Source: Rhizobium sp. R635 (GTDB lineage: Bacteria > Pseudomonadota > Alphaproteobacteria > Rhizobiales > Rhizobiaceae). From it: a stretch of 64,000 bases of DNA. The notes under the pieces are model-generated. The model saw only the letters and a list, made by a program, of their open reading frames with translations, did no database searches and had not been told where the DNA came from. This document shows positions 31,115 to 40,369 of the stretch, one piece after another. The stretch lies in the NCBI RefSeq assembly GCF_002211285.1, contig NZ_LOKX01000004.1, positions 124,001 to 188,000 on the forward strand, given 5' to 3'. The translations under genes were made by a program, and so were the position numbers. The first letter of the stretch is position 1; every line of letters starts with the position of its first letter.

Positions 31115-31846
31115 TCAGACCTCGTGTACTTCGGATTGAAGGGCGTCGGCTTCGAGATCGGACTCTTGCCGTGGCAATGGCAGCAGGGCGGCGAGCACGA
31201 TGCCGGCGGCAGCACCCAGGCTGACATGCCAGGGCGAGCCGACATAGCGGTAGGCGAGCACGGAGGCCACCGCGCTGACGAGCGCCACGGGCAGGAAATT
31301 GTCGCGCTTGCGGAAGCCGAGGACGATGCCGAGGAAATAGGCCGGCAGCAGGATGTCGAGGCCGATCGCCTTGGGATCGCCGATGAAGCCGCCGAGCATG
31401 CCGCCGGCGACGCTGATCAGCACCCAGGGAATGTAGATGATGATGCCGAAGCCGAAATACCAGGCGAAGGTGAGCTTTCGGCCGGACTCGCAGCGTTTCA
31501 CCGCTTCGGCAAATTGCGGATCGACCAGCAGGAAGAAGGTGAAGAATTTCTGCACCGGGGTGAAATGGCCGATGTAGCGCGCCAAGGCCGCCGAATAGAG
31601 CACGTGGCGGAAATTGACGGCGAGGATCGACAGCACGATCAGCCAGGCATGGACATTGTGGCCGAAGAGTTCGATGCCGACCATCTGGCTGGCGCCGGCA
31701 TAGACCGTGGCGCTCATGAAGGCGGCTTCGGAAAGCGACATGCCGTTTTCGACCGCCAGCGCCCCGAAGAGCGCGCCAAAGGGCGCCGATGCCAGCGCAA
31801 CGGCCGATCCGCCCCGCAAACCTTCAACAAAGTCGGCGCGATTCAT
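31115..31846 (-). CDS. azlC: AzlC, branched-chain amino-acid exporter large subunit
   Basis: 243-residue multi-pass protein from the ATG at 31846 (MNRADFVEGLRGG); a longer frame to 31903 lacks a ribosome site. Family marks: APFGALFGALAVENGMS, SATVYAGASQMVGIELF and LAVNFRHVLYSAAL. With azlD it forms a two-subunit exporter. A divergent DUF2164 gene starts 131 nt away. The substrate is inferred from the family only. Confidence 0.9.
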   Translation of the reverse strand: MNRADFVEGLRGGSAVALASAPFGALFGALAVENGMSLSEAAFMSATVYAGASQMVGIELFGHNVHAWLIVLSILAVNFRHVLYSAALARYIGHFTPVQKFFTFFLLVDPQFAEAVKRCESGRKLTFAWYFGFGIIIYIPWVLISVAGGMLGGFIGDPKAIGLDILLPAYFLGIVLGFRKRDNFLPVALVSAVASVLAYRYVGSPWHVSLGAAAGIVLAALLPLPRQESDLEADALQSEVHEV

Positions 31847-31977
31847 GTGGGTGCCCTGTTGGAAATTCAGCTTTCCCTTATGGTCTACGGCTTGCCGCGG
31901 CAATTGAATTTCGTTGATTGACCAATCGATTTCGCTGAAGCATCAACGTCCTGAGCGCATTCGGCGGAGAGGCAAGC

Positions 31978-32238
31978 ATGCAGAAGATCGAATTTTCCAG
32001 GGAAGAAAAGGCTGAGATCGTTTCGCGCATCCGCGCTTATTTCGATCGGGAACTCGATCCCATCGGCGCCCTGCCGGCCGAATTCCTGCTCGACTTTTTC
32101 GCGGAAGAAATCGGCGCCCATTATTACAATCAGGGCCTGCGCGACGCCCATGCGGCCCTCCTGAAGAAGATGGAGGATCTGGCGGAGGACATCTATCTTC
32201 TGGAGCGCGACGAGAAGAGCAAGACCGCGAGCCCGTAG
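31978..32238 (+). CDS. DUF2164 family protein
   Basis: 86-residue acidic soluble protein. The KIEFSREEKAEIVSRIRAYF and LPAEFLLDFFAEEIGAHYYNQG stretches are the DUF2164 pattern; the function is unknown. It is convergent with the diguanylate cyclase gene 29 nt downstream. Confidence 0.8.
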   Translation: MQKIEFSREEKAEIVSRIRAYFDRELDPIGALPAEFLLDFFAEEIGAHYYNQGLRDAHAALLKKMEDLAEDIYLLERDEKSKTASP

Positions 32239-32267
32239 GGGGACGCGGCGCCTCTCAGTTCTTGCTC

Positions 32268-33440
32268 TCAAACCGCCGTCTTGACCGCTTCAAAGCCGTA
32301 TCCCCGCCGGCCCTTGGCCTTGACCGCATACATGGCGGCATCGGCAATTTCGTAGATCTGCGTCACGGTACCGTCATGGGTCGGGCGGATCGACACCCCG
32401 ATGCTGGCTGAAATCGTCAAGCTCTCGCCGCTGATCGAGAACGGCCGCTCGAGTGCCTCCAGCATCCTCTCGGCGACGAGACGCGCTTCGCGTTCATTGA
32501 TTTCACCGCCGAGGATGACCGCGAACTCGTCGCCACCCAGGCGGGCGACCTCGTCTTCGGCGCGGACGCAAGCCTGCAGGCGGCGGGCGACCTGAATGAG
32601 CAATTCGTCACCGCCGAAGTGACCGATCGTGTCGTTGACCTGCTTGAAATGATCGAGATCGAGCGTCAGAAGGCCGACCATGCCCTGCCGTCGCGCGACT
32701 TCTTCAAGCCTCTGGCGGAACCGCCGCCGGTTGGAAAGCCCCGTCAGCGCGTCGCTCGCAGCCTCAAGCTCGAGCTTTTGCCGGAAAGCGTCATTGGCGC
32801 CATAAAGCCATGCCATGATAAAGGCGGCGATAATGCTCATGTTTCCCGCCGGCACCAGCAAAGCTGCGTATTTGTCCGCAGCAAACAGCGGAACGGCGCC
32901 CGTCATGGCAACCACTTCCGGAAAGGCGACGATGGCAACGACCAGTGCTGCATTGCCGGCGAATGTGAAGCATCGGGTCGCCAGGAGCGGCATGAAGACG
33001 AAATACATGAAGCCGGCAAGGCCATAGACAAACCCGCCTTCGATGCGTCCCATGATGACGAAAAAACACGCCTCCCAGCCGAGGAACATGAACAATGCGG
33101 CGACAAGGGCAAGACGCCGGTCGACCCGCAACCAAAGCGCCGCCATGTAAGGCAATGCGACAGGCAGCGTGGCGAGGCGTAGCCAAATCGTGTTGGCCGC
33201 GCCGGCGGGATCGAGGGTAAAGTCCCATGTCCAGAGCGAGGTGCCGGCTAAGGCTGTGACCAGTGTCATGACGAGGCAATTGAACCTGTGCTCATCATAA
33301 TGCCGGGCAGCGAAATCGGGCGAGGGCCGGAGCACGGAGATCAGCAGGCCGTGCCAGCGAGCCTTAACATTCGATATCTCCGACAAGCCGCGCCCCTCGT
33401 CCATTGCCCCGCACTCCTTGCGCCCAGGTGTCATATTCAT
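32268..33440 (-). CDS. membrane-bound diguanylate cyclase (GGDEF)
   Basis: Makes cyclic di-GMP. 390 residues: an N-terminal part with about six membrane segments (55-215) and no named sensor domain, then a GGDEF domain from about 225. The active site is intact (GGDEF, 302-306) and the product-inhibition site RxxD (RAED, 293-296) lies exactly five residues before it. No EAL domain. An in-frame ATG 12 codons in is a possible alternative start. Single gene. Confidence 0.93.
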   Translation of the reverse strand: MNMTPGRKECGAMDEGRGLSEISNVKARWHGLLISVLRPSPDFAARHYDEHRFNCLVMTLVTALAGTSLWTWDFTLDPAGAANTIWLRLATLPVALPYMAALWLRVDRRLALVAALFMFLGWEACFFVIMGRIEGGFVYGLAGFMYFVFMPLLATRCFTFAGNAALVVAIVAFPEVVAMTGAVPLFAADKYAALLVPAGNMSIIAAFIMAWLYGANDAFRQKLELEAASDALTGLSNRRRFRQRLEEVARRQGMVGLLTLDLDHFKQVNDTIGHFGGDELLIQVARRLQACVRAEDEVARLGGDEFAVILGGEINEREARLVAERMLEALERPFSISGESLTISASIGVSIRPTHDGTVTQIYEIADAAMYAVKAKGRRGYGFEAVKTAV

Positions 33441-33555
33441 AGGCGATGCGGATGAATAAATTCCTGCTTAATGGGCGCGGCGCTGGTTCCCGGCCGTTCG
33501 CGCACGGTGGCAGGTCCTTTATCTCGAGCAGTATCGAGGATTGAAAGTGTTAGGG

Positions 33556-34182
33556 TCAGCCGGTCAAAACCGTGGCGCTGTCGATAATGGCGATGCCATG
33601 GGCGCGCATCTCCTCGATCGCGGCGGCGACACCTTCGGGCGTGATGCCGCGACTGGCATCCTCGATGAAGCGGACGCGCACGTTGGGCATCATTTCCAGT
33701 GCGTCGAGCGCGGAGAACTTGACGCAGTAATCGGTCGCGAGGCCGCAGACATCGAGATCGGTGATACCCTGATCCTCGAGGAAATCGGAAAGGCCGGTGG
33801 AGGCATCCCGGTCATTGTCGCGGAAGGCCGAATAGCTGTCGATCCTCGGATCTTCGCCCTTCTGCTGGATCAGGTCGATCTCTTCGGATTTTAACTGGGG
33901 ATGCAGTTCGGCATCGAGCGTGCCCTGGATGCAGTGATCAGGCCACATCATTTGCGGCTTGCCGGAGAGTTCGCCCATCTCGAAGGGGGAAGCACCCGGA
34001 TGGGCGGAGGCGAAGCTGCCGTGGCCCGGCGGATGCCAGTCCTGCGATGCAACGATCAGATCGTATTTGCCGCTGTCGATCAGCCTGTTTGCGACGGGAA
34101 CCACCTTGTCGCCATCGGGCACCGGCAGATTGCCGCCCGGACAGAAGCCGTTCTGGATATCGACGAGCAGCAGCGCTTTCAT
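33556..34182 (-). CDS. pncA: PncA, nicotinamidase
   Basis: Hydrolyses nicotinamide to nicotinate for NAD salvage. 208 residues from the ATG at 34182 (AAGGGA about 9 nt upstream). Catalytic triad: D8 (LVDIQNGF), K108 (QQKGED) and C153 (ATDYC). Metal ligands D48, H50 and H54 (QDWHPPGH) are present. Length is normal. Confidence 0.93.
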   Translation of the reverse strand: MKALLLVDIQNGFCPGGNLPVPDGDKVVPVANRLIDSGKYDLIVASQDWHPPGHGSFASAHPGASPFEMGELSGKPQMMWPDHCIQGTLDAELHPQLKSEEIDLIQQKGEDPRIDSYSAFRDNDRDASTGLSDFLEDQGITDLDVCGLATDYCVKFSALDALEMMPNVRVRFIEDASRGITPEGVAAAIEEMRAHGIAIIDSATVLTG

Positions 34183-34283
34183 CAAGGCCAATCCCTTCGC
34201 TTTGTCGCAATGCAAATGCCAAATGCACTGAATGCATCAACTAGTGAATTTCCGGGGGCCGACATGCAAGTGTTAATTCTGTC

Positions 34284-34295
34284 ACTACCGGTAGT
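34284..34295. promoter_or_regulatory. 12-bp perfect palindrome upstream of pncA
   Basis: ACTACCGGTAGT reads the same on both strands, in the 307-bp divergent gap between pncA and the small membrane-protein gene. It could be a regulator site; nothing else supports this. Confidence 0.25.
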
Positions 34296-34489
34296 AAGTC
34301 GCTGAAACAGAAGGATCTAATACAATCAGTGGGGGAGCTGGAGGCTGTCGCGTCGAGTGGCGTAAGAGGTCTTGCGCCGGCCACCATGCGCGATTTCTCC
34401 CGCCTTCTCGGAAATGCGATGCCAGGCCGATCTTGCTCCCGCCCGCGATTTCTGCCTTTCTTGCCTGAGCGCCAGCCGGAACCGAAGCC

Positions 34490-34837
34490 ATGTCCGAGAC
34501 TCAGCCAGACGAAAAGATCGATGCGACGTTCCGCAACGGGTCGTTGACGGCGACCGGGATCATTCTCGGCTTCTCGCTCAATTTCATTAGTCTCTGGGTG
34601 TCCAATCCGAATGACTGGAGCCGTGTCGATCTGTTGCCGATGGCGTTTCTGACGGTCGGCATCGCCATTCAGGTGAAGGTGTTTGCCGATCTGCTCGCGC
34701 GCGACTCGCTGCTGGCCGCCAGATATGACCGGGCGCGGCGGCTGTTCCTGATCGGGCTGTCGATCGTCGCATTCGGAATGGGGATCGCCCTGCTGAACGA
34801 TATTCTCGGGCTCAGCAGCATGCGGATGTTCGGGTGA
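34490..34837 (+). CDS. small membrane protein, unknown
   Basis: 115 residues with three likely membrane segments (LTATGIILGFSLNFISLWV, LLPMAFLTVGIAIQV, LFLIGLSIVAFGMGIALL) and an Arg-rich loop before the last one (RYDRARR). I do not recognise a named family. It is convergent with the helicase gene, 24 nt apart. Codon use is normal for the region, which supports a real gene. Confidence 0.65.
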   Translation: MSETQPDEKIDATFRNGSLTATGIILGFSLNFISLWVSNPNDWSRVDLLPMAFLTVGIAIQVKVFADLLARDSLLAARYDRARRLFLIGLSIVAFGMGIALLNDILGLSSMRMFG

Positions 34838-34861
34838 AGGTTCCCGCGCTTCGCCGGAAGA

Positions 34862-37354
34862 TCACACGCGTTCGACGAAGCCGTCCAGCACCCGCTTCTG
34901 TCCGGCCCGGTCGAATTCGATCGTCAGCTTGTTGCCTTCGATGCCGGTGATGTTGCCGTTGCCGAATTTCATGTGGAATACGCGGTCGCCGAGGGTGAAC
35001 TTCGACGGTTCCGACGAGGTCGATTTCGCCACCAGCTCGCCATCGATCGTGCGTCCCTTGGGGCCGCTTTCGCCATAACCGATGCGTTCGACGGCGTGGC
35101 CGGAGCGGGTGCCCCAGTTGTCGCGGGTGGCTTCGGTCTTGTTGGCCTGGGCGCGTTTCCAGCCGGGGGTGGAATAGGAGTTGGCGAAGGGTTCGGCCTT
35201 GTCGAAGCGCGACTGGCCGTAGCCGCCGCGGCCGTAACCGCCGTAGCTCTGCTCCATCTCGGCGACCTCGACATGGGTTTCCGGCAATTCGTCGAGGAAG
35301 CGCGAGGGCAGGGTCGATTGCCAGAGGCCGTGGATGCGGCGGTTGGAAACGAACCAGATGTGGCAGCGGCGCTTGGCGCGGGTGATGCCGACATAGGCGA
35401 GGCGGCGTTCCTCCTCCAGGCCGGCGCGGCCGCTTTCATCGAGCGAGCGCTGGTGCGGGAACAGGCCTTCCTCCCAGCCGGGCAGGAAGACGGTGTCGAA
35501 TTCCAGGCCCTTGGCCGAATGCAGCGTCATGATCGAGACGGCGTCGAGGTTCTCGTTGGTCTCGGCGTCCATGACGAGCGAGACATGTTCGAGGAAGCCG
35601 CGCATCGACTCGAAGCTTTCCATCGAGCGGATGAGTTCCTTCAGGTTTTCGAGGCGGCCGGGCGCCTCGGCGCTCTTGTCGTTCTTCCACATGTCGGTAT
35701 AGCCGGACTCTTCGAGGATCTGCTCGGCAAGTTCGGTATGCGGTGTGTTTTCAAGCAGTTCCTGCCATCGGCGGAAAGATTGAATCACGTCGAAGAGGGC
35801 TTTGCGCGCCTTCGGCTTCAACTCGTCCGTCTCGATGATGTCGGCGGCTGCCGCCAACATCGGGATGTCGCGGGCGCGCGCGTAGTCGTGGAGTGCCCGC
35901 ACCGTGGTATCGCCGAGGCCGCGCTTCGGCGTGTTGATGATGCGCTCGAAGGCGAGATCGTCGGCCGGCTGCGCCACCAGCCGGAAATAGGCCATGGCGT
36001 CACGGATTTCGAGGCGCTCATAGAAGCGCGGGCCGCCGATGACGCGGTAGTTGAGGCCGAGGGTGACGAAGCGGTCTTCGAATTCGCGCATCTGGAAGGA
36101 AGCGCGCACCAGGATCGCCATGTCGTTCAGCAGATGCTTGTTGCGCTGGAGCTGCTCGATCTCCTCGCCGATGGCGCGGGCTTCCTCCTCCGAATCCCAG
36201 GAGGCATGGACCTGCACCTTGACGTCGTCGGGATCGGCGCGGTCGGTGAACAGTGTCTTGCCCAGGCGGCCTTCATTGTGGGCGATCAGATGGGCGGCCG
36301 CGCCGAGGATATGTTCGGTCGAACGATAGTTACGCTCCAGCTTGATCACCTTGGCGCCGGGGAAATCTTTCTCGAAGCGCAGAATATTGTCGACCTCCGC
36401 GCCGCGCCAGCCATAGATCGACTGGTCGTCGTCGCCGACGCAGCAGACATTCTGCGGCTCGCCCTTGGCGCGCTGGGCCAGAAGCCGCAGCCACATATAT
36501 TGGGCGGTGTTGGTGTCCTGGTACTCGTCGACGAGGATATAGCGGAAGCGGCCGTGATATTCCTTGAGCAGATCGGGGTTCTTGCGGAAGATCGCGATCG
36601 GATGCATCAGCAGGTCACCGAAATCGCAGGCGTTGAGTGTCGTCAGGCGCGCCTGATAGGCGAAGTAGAGATCGCGGCCGCGGCCATTGGCAAAGGCGCG
36701 GGCATCGCCCTCGGGGATATCGGCGGGGCCGAGGCCCTTGTTCTTCCAGGTGTCGATCATGCCGGCGAACTGCTTGGCCGGCCAGCGCTTGTCGTCGAGG
36801 CCTTCGGCCTGGATCAGCTGCTTGATCAGGCGCACGACGTCGTCGGTGTCGAGAATGGTGAAGCCGGAGCTGAGGCCGACGAGCTCGCCATGGCGGCGCA
36901 GAAGCTTGACGCCGATCGAGTGGAAGGTGCCGAGCCAGGGCATGCCTTCGACGGCGCCGCCGACGAGCAGCGCGATGCGCTCCTTCATCTCGCGGGCCGC
37001 CTTGTTGGTGAAAGTGACGGCGAGGATCTGCGAGGGGAAGGCGCGGCCGGTGTTGAGGATATGGGCGATGCGGGTCGTCAGCACGCGCGTTTTGCCGGTG
37101 CCGGCGCCGGCAAGCACGAGGACCGGGCCCTCCAGCGTTTCGACGGCTTCGGTCTGCTCCGGGTTCAGCCCGGCGAGATAATCCGGCCGCTTGCCGCCGT
37201 CGCGGGCGGCCATGGCGCGGGCAGCGATGCCTCCTGCTGCAATGCTTCCCGTCGCAGGCGCCTTTCCCGACGGCGCCTGGGGAGGCTGCGGCTTGCGCGG
37301 CGCCTCGCCCGGCTCTTCGTCGAAGAAGGGGATATCGTCGAAACTGTTGCTCAT
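34862..37354 (-). CDS. pcrA: UvrD/PcrA superfamily 1 DNA helicase
   Basis: ATP-dependent 3'-5' helicase for repair and replication. The ATG at 37354 gives 830 residues. A Pro/Ala-rich N-terminal extension (about 1-55) comes before the helicase core: Walker A GAGTGKT (83-89), VDEYQDTN, CVGDDDQSIYGWRGA and TLHSAKGLEFDTVFLPG. The end (GDRVFHMKFGNGNITGIEG) is the Tudor-like RNA-polymerase-binding tail of PcrA/UvrD. The extension is the only unusual part. Confidence 0.93.
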   Translation of the reverse strand: MSNSFDDIPFFDEEPGEAPRKPQPPQAPSGKAPATGSIAAGGIAARAMAARDGGKRPDYLAGLNPEQTEAVETLEGPVLVLAGAGTGKTRVLTTRIAHILNTGRAFPSQILAVTFTNKAAREMKERIALLVGGAVEGMPWLGTFHSIGVKLLRRHGELVGLSSGFTILDTDDVVRLIKQLIQAEGLDDKRWPAKQFAGMIDTWKNKGLGPADIPEGDARAFANGRGRDLYFAYQARLTTLNACDFGDLLMHPIAIFRKNPDLLKEYHGRFRYILVDEYQDTNTAQYMWLRLLAQRAKGEPQNVCCVGDDDQSIYGWRGAEVDNILRFEKDFPGAKVIKLERNYRSTEHILGAAAHLIAHNEGRLGKTLFTDRADPDDVKVQVHASWDSEEEARAIGEEIEQLQRNKHLLNDMAILVRASFQMREFEDRFVTLGLNYRVIGGPRFYERLEIRDAMAYFRLVAQPADDLAFERIINTPKRGLGDTTVRALHDYARARDIPMLAAAADIIETDELKPKARKALFDVIQSFRRWQELLENTPHTELAEQILEESGYTDMWKNDKSAEAPGRLENLKELIRSMESFESMRGFLEHVSLVMDAETNENLDAVSIMTLHSAKGLEFDTVFLPGWEEGLFPHQRSLDESGRAGLEEERRLAYVGITRAKRRCHIWFVSNRRIHGLWQSTLPSRFLDELPETHVEVAEMEQSYGGYGRGGYGQSRFDKAEPFANSYSTPGWKRAQANKTEATRDNWGTRSGHAVERIGYGESGPKGRTIDGELVAKSTSSEPSKFTLGDRVFHMKFGNGNITGIEGNKLTIEFDRAGQKRVLDGFVERV

Positions 37355-37429
37355 GGCGCGTAATGTAGTGATTCGGGAGGGAAAGACCAGAAAAGATGTT
37401 CTGCTTTCATTCCTGAGCCATTCGCTATC

Positions 37430-37525
37430 CCAAGCGGTAGATGCTCCACGACGAAAAATCCTAGCCGCGGCCTGTCGGAGTCCGCGCCGGCGGCGCGTCC
37501 TTGGAGCATCGGACCCAAGGTCCGG
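37430..37525. repeat. possible intergenic repeat with nested palindromes
   Basis: ATGCTCC at 37441-37447 and GGAGCAT at 37503-37509 are inverted, and GGACC-CAA-GGTCC lies just after. It sits between the divergent helicase and VOC genes. The sequence resembles intergenic repeats I associate with Rhizobium, but no second copy is in this window. Confidence 0.35.
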
Positions 37526-37553
37526 ATCAAAGCTCGTCAACAAGGAGGCTGTC

Positions 37554-38030
37554 ATGCCGAAGGTCGTTTCCAATCTCTGGTTCGCTGAGGAAGCGCGCGA
37601 AGCCGTCGAATTCTACGTATCGATCATTCCGGACTCGCGGATCGGGCGTACCACGATATTGCCGGCGGAAACGCCGAGCGGGCCTCCCGGCAGCGTCGAG
37701 CTGATCGAATTCACGCTCGGCGATCAGGAGTTCCTGGCAATGAAAGCCGGCCCGCTCGACAGCTTCAACCACTCCTTCTCGATTGCCGTTCTGCTCGACA
37801 GCCAGGCCGAGATCGATCGGATCTGGGATGCCTTTCTCGCCAATGGCGGCACGCCGGAAGCCTGTGGCTGGCTCAAGGACCGCTGGGGCCTTTCCTGGCA
37901 GATCGTGCCGCGGACGCTTGCCGAAATGGTCGCCGACAGCGACCGTGAGCGGGGCAAGCGCGTGACCGAGGTGATGCTCGGCATGGTCAAGATCGACATC
38001 GCCGCGCTGGAGAAGGCGTTCAACGGCTGA
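37554..38030 (+). CDS. VOC/PhnB-like protein
   Basis: 158-residue protein of the vicinal oxygen chelate fold, PhnB/3-demethylubiquinone-methyltransferase-like branch (NLWFAEEAREAVEFYVSIIPDS, then GDQEFLAMKAGP, FNHSFSIAVLLDSQ and CGWLKDRWGLSWQIVP). The frame is open upstream, but the ATG at 37554 has a strong AAGGAGG site. Such proteins are often of unknown role; no operon partner is seen. Confidence 0.88.
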   Translation: MPKVVSNLWFAEEAREAVEFYVSIIPDSRIGRTTILPAETPSGPPGSVELIEFTLGDQEFLAMKAGPLDSFNHSFSIAVLLDSQAEIDRIWDAFLANGGTPEACGWLKDRWGLSWQIVPRTLAEMVADSDRERGKRVTEVMLGMVKIDIAALEKAFNG

Positions 38031-38413
38031 GAGGCCGCAGGCGCGATTCAGGACGGGGAGGATATGCTGATTCCAGGGCGCGCGGGCCGTGAGCGCGCGC
38101 GCTCGGCCGACCGGGGCTGCCCGCCGACGTTTTTTCGAAAGCTCGAATCACGGGCGACATTGCACACCTTTTTGACATTCATGTCACGTCGCGAAATGTG
38201 CTGATACCGCGACAGGCCCGTTCTCAACTACAATAATAAACAGTTTCGTAGAGTTCAAAAAAGATCCGGTGCATGCACATCTTTGTGCATTGCCAGAAAC
38301 GGCCGGTGAGCGTGGAATATAGCTACGAAACTATTGATTCTCAGGAACACCGTGGCCATCTCGATGGTTATAGGAGCACCTGAAGCCTGTGGCAGAACCT
38401 TGATGGAGGGCCC
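38031..38413. other. 383-bp leader/promoter region of prkA
   Basis: No gene is seen. The region turns AT-rich after 38150 and holds two nested inverted repeats (38242-38332), listed separately. The length and structure suggest a long 5' leader or a complex promoter. GGAGG sits 5 nt before the prkA ATG. Confidence 0.5.
38242..38332. promoter_or_regulatory. nested inverted repeats in the prkA leader
   Basis: Outer arms AGTTTCGTAG (38242-38251) and CTACGAAACT (38323-38332) are perfect 10-bp inverted repeats 71 nt apart. Inside lies ATGCACA-TCTT-TGTGCAT (38273-38290), a 7-bp stem with a 4-nt loop. It could be an RNA structure or a regulator binding array. Confidence 0.5.
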
Positions 38414-40357
38414 ATGCTAAGCGAATCCGTATTCGATGCGTTTACCCGCAGTTACGAAGCGCGCCGCGAAACCGATATGTCGGTGGCGGAATATCTCGAT
38501 CTCTGCAAAAAAGAACCGATCGCCTACGCCAATGCGACCGAACGCCTGCTCGCCGCGATCGGCGAGCCGCAGATGGTCGATACTTCAAGGGACGCGCGCC
38601 TCGGCCGGATCTTCATGAACCGGACCATCCGGATCTATCCTGCTTTCACCGGCTTCCACGGCATGGAAGAGACGATCGAGCGCATCGTTTCGTTCTTCCG
38701 CCACGCCGCGCAGGGGCTGGAGGAGCGCAAGCAGATCCTCTATCTCCTCGGCCCGGTCGGCGGCGGCAAGTCTTCGCTGGCGGAGCGGCTGAAACTCCTG
38801 ATGGAGGTCCACCCGATCTACGTGCTGAAGGCGGGCGACGAGATCAGCCCCGTTTTCGAAAGCCCGCTCAACCTCTTCGATCCGGAAACGATGGGGCCGC
38901 TTCTGCAGGAGCAATACGGCATTCCCCAGCGGCGCCTGAGCGGGCTGATGAGCCCGTGGTGCCTGAAGCGGCTCGATGATTTCGGCGGCGATATTTCCCG
39001 CTTCCGCGTCGTCAGGGTCCAGCCTTCGCGGCTGCGCCAGATCGCCATCGCCAAGACCGAGCCCGGCGACGAGAACAACCAGGATATCTCTTCGCTGGTC
39101 GGCAAGGTCGATATCCGCAAGCTGGAGACCTATTCGCAGAACGATCCCGATGCCTACAGCTATTCGGGCGGGCTGAACCGCGCCAACCAGGGCATCCTCG
39201 AATTCGTCGAGATGTTCAAGGCGCCGATCAAGATGCTGCATCCGCTGCTGACCTCAACCCAGGAAGGCAACTATATCGGTACCGAGAATATCGGCGCCAT
39301 ACCCTTCTCCGGCATCGTGCTCGCGCATTCGAACGAGGCGGAATGGCAGACCTTCAAGGCCAACAAGAACAACGAGGCCTTCATCGACCGTATCTGCGTG
39401 ATCAAGGTGCCCTATTGCCTGCGCGTGACGGAAGAGCAGAAAATCTACGAGAAGCTGATCGAGGGATCGGAACTTGCCGATGCGCCATGCGCGCCCGCGA
39501 CGCTCGAAATGCTCGCCCGCTTCTCCGTGCTCTCACGCCTGCGCAAGCACGAGAATTCGACCTTCTTCTCGAAGATGCGCACCTATGACGGCGAGAGCCT
39601 GAAGGAAACCGATCCGCGCGCCCGCAGCGTACAGGAGTATCGGGATGCGGCGGGTATCGACGAGGGCATGGACGGGATATCGACCCGCTTCGCCTTCAAG
39701 GTGCTCGCCTCCACCTTCAACCACGATACGACAGACATCGGCGCCGATCCGGTGCATCTGATGTATGTGCTGGAACAGTCGATCCGCCGGGAGCAGTTTT
39801 CCGACGATGTCGAGAAGCGTTATCTCGAGTTCATCAAGGCGGATCTTGCGCCGCGTTACGCAGAGTTCATTGGCAATGAGATCCAGAAGGCCTATCTTGA
39901 ATCCTATGCGGACTACGGACAGAACCTGTTCGACCGCTACGTGGATTATGCCGATGCCTGGATCGAAGATGTGGACTTCAAGGATCCGGATACCGGCCAG
40001 CTTCTCGACCGTGAGCTCCTCAACCAGGAACTGACGAAAATCGAAAAGCCCGCCGGAATCGCCAATCCGAAGGATTTCCGCAACGAAATCGTCAAGTTCT
40101 GCTTGAGATCGCGGGCAGCCAACGGCGGAAAGAATCCGTCATGGACGAGCTACGAGAAAATCCGGGAAGTCATCGAAAAGCGAATGTTCTCGCAGGTCGA
40201 GGATCTCTTGCCGGTCATTTCCTTCGGATCGAAGAAGGATTCCGAAACGGAAAAGAAGCACAGCGAATTCGTCTCGCGCATGGCCGCGCGGGGTTACACC
40301 GAGAGGCAGGTTCGACGCCTTGTGGAATGGTACATGCGCGTCAAACAGGCAAGTTAA
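38414..40357 (+). CDS. prkA: PrkA/YeaG serine protein kinase
   Basis: Stress-linked AAA+/kinase protein of the PrkA family. 647 residues with the P-loop GPVGGGKS (113-120), a central AAA-like region and a C-terminal PrkA domain (TSTQEGNYIGTENIGAIPFSG, HSNEAEW). In other bacteria yeaG is induced under starvation and stationary phase with yeaH and spoVR, as found here. It leads a three-gene operon, with yeaH starting 12 nt after its stop. Confidence 0.94.
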   Translation: MLSESVFDAFTRSYEARRETDMSVAEYLDLCKKEPIAYANATERLLAAIGEPQMVDTSRDARLGRIFMNRTIRIYPAFTGFHGMEETIERIVSFFRHAAQGLEERKQILYLLGPVGGGKSSLAERLKLLMEVHPIYVLKAGDEISPVFESPLNLFDPETMGPLLQEQYGIPQRRLSGLMSPWCLKRLDDFGGDISRFRVVRVQPSRLRQIAIAKTEPGDENNQDISSLVGKVDIRKLETYSQNDPDAYSYSGGLNRANQGILEFVEMFKAPIKMLHPLLTSTQEGNYIGTENIGAIPFSGIVLAHSNEAEWQTFKANKNNEAFIDRICVIKVPYCLRVTEEQKIYEKLIEGSELADAPCAPATLEMLARFSVLSRLRKHENSTFFSKMRTYDGESLKETDPRARSVQEYRDAAGIDEGMDGISTRFAFKVLASTFNHDTTDIGADPVHLMYVLEQSIRREQFSDDVEKRYLEFIKADLAPRYAEFIGNEIQKAYLESYADYGQNLFDRYVDYADAWIEDVDFKDPDTGQLLDRELLNQELTKIEKPAGIANPKDFRNEIVKFCLRSRAANGGKNPSWTSYEKIREVIEKRMFSQVEDLLPVISFGSKKDSETEKKHSEFVSRMAARGYTERQVRRLVEWYMRVKQAS

Positions 40358-40369
40358 TGCGGAGCCATT

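Noticed and set aside
34973..37363. 796-residue forward frame opposite the helicase
   Set aside because: Shadow of the UvrD/PcrA gene; low-complexity Val/Gly/Ala-rich translation and no ribosome site.
38391..38408. sigma-54 promoter before prkA
   Set aside because: TGGCAG-AACC-TTGAT has the wrong spacing and lacks the -12 GC, and it touches the ribosome site.
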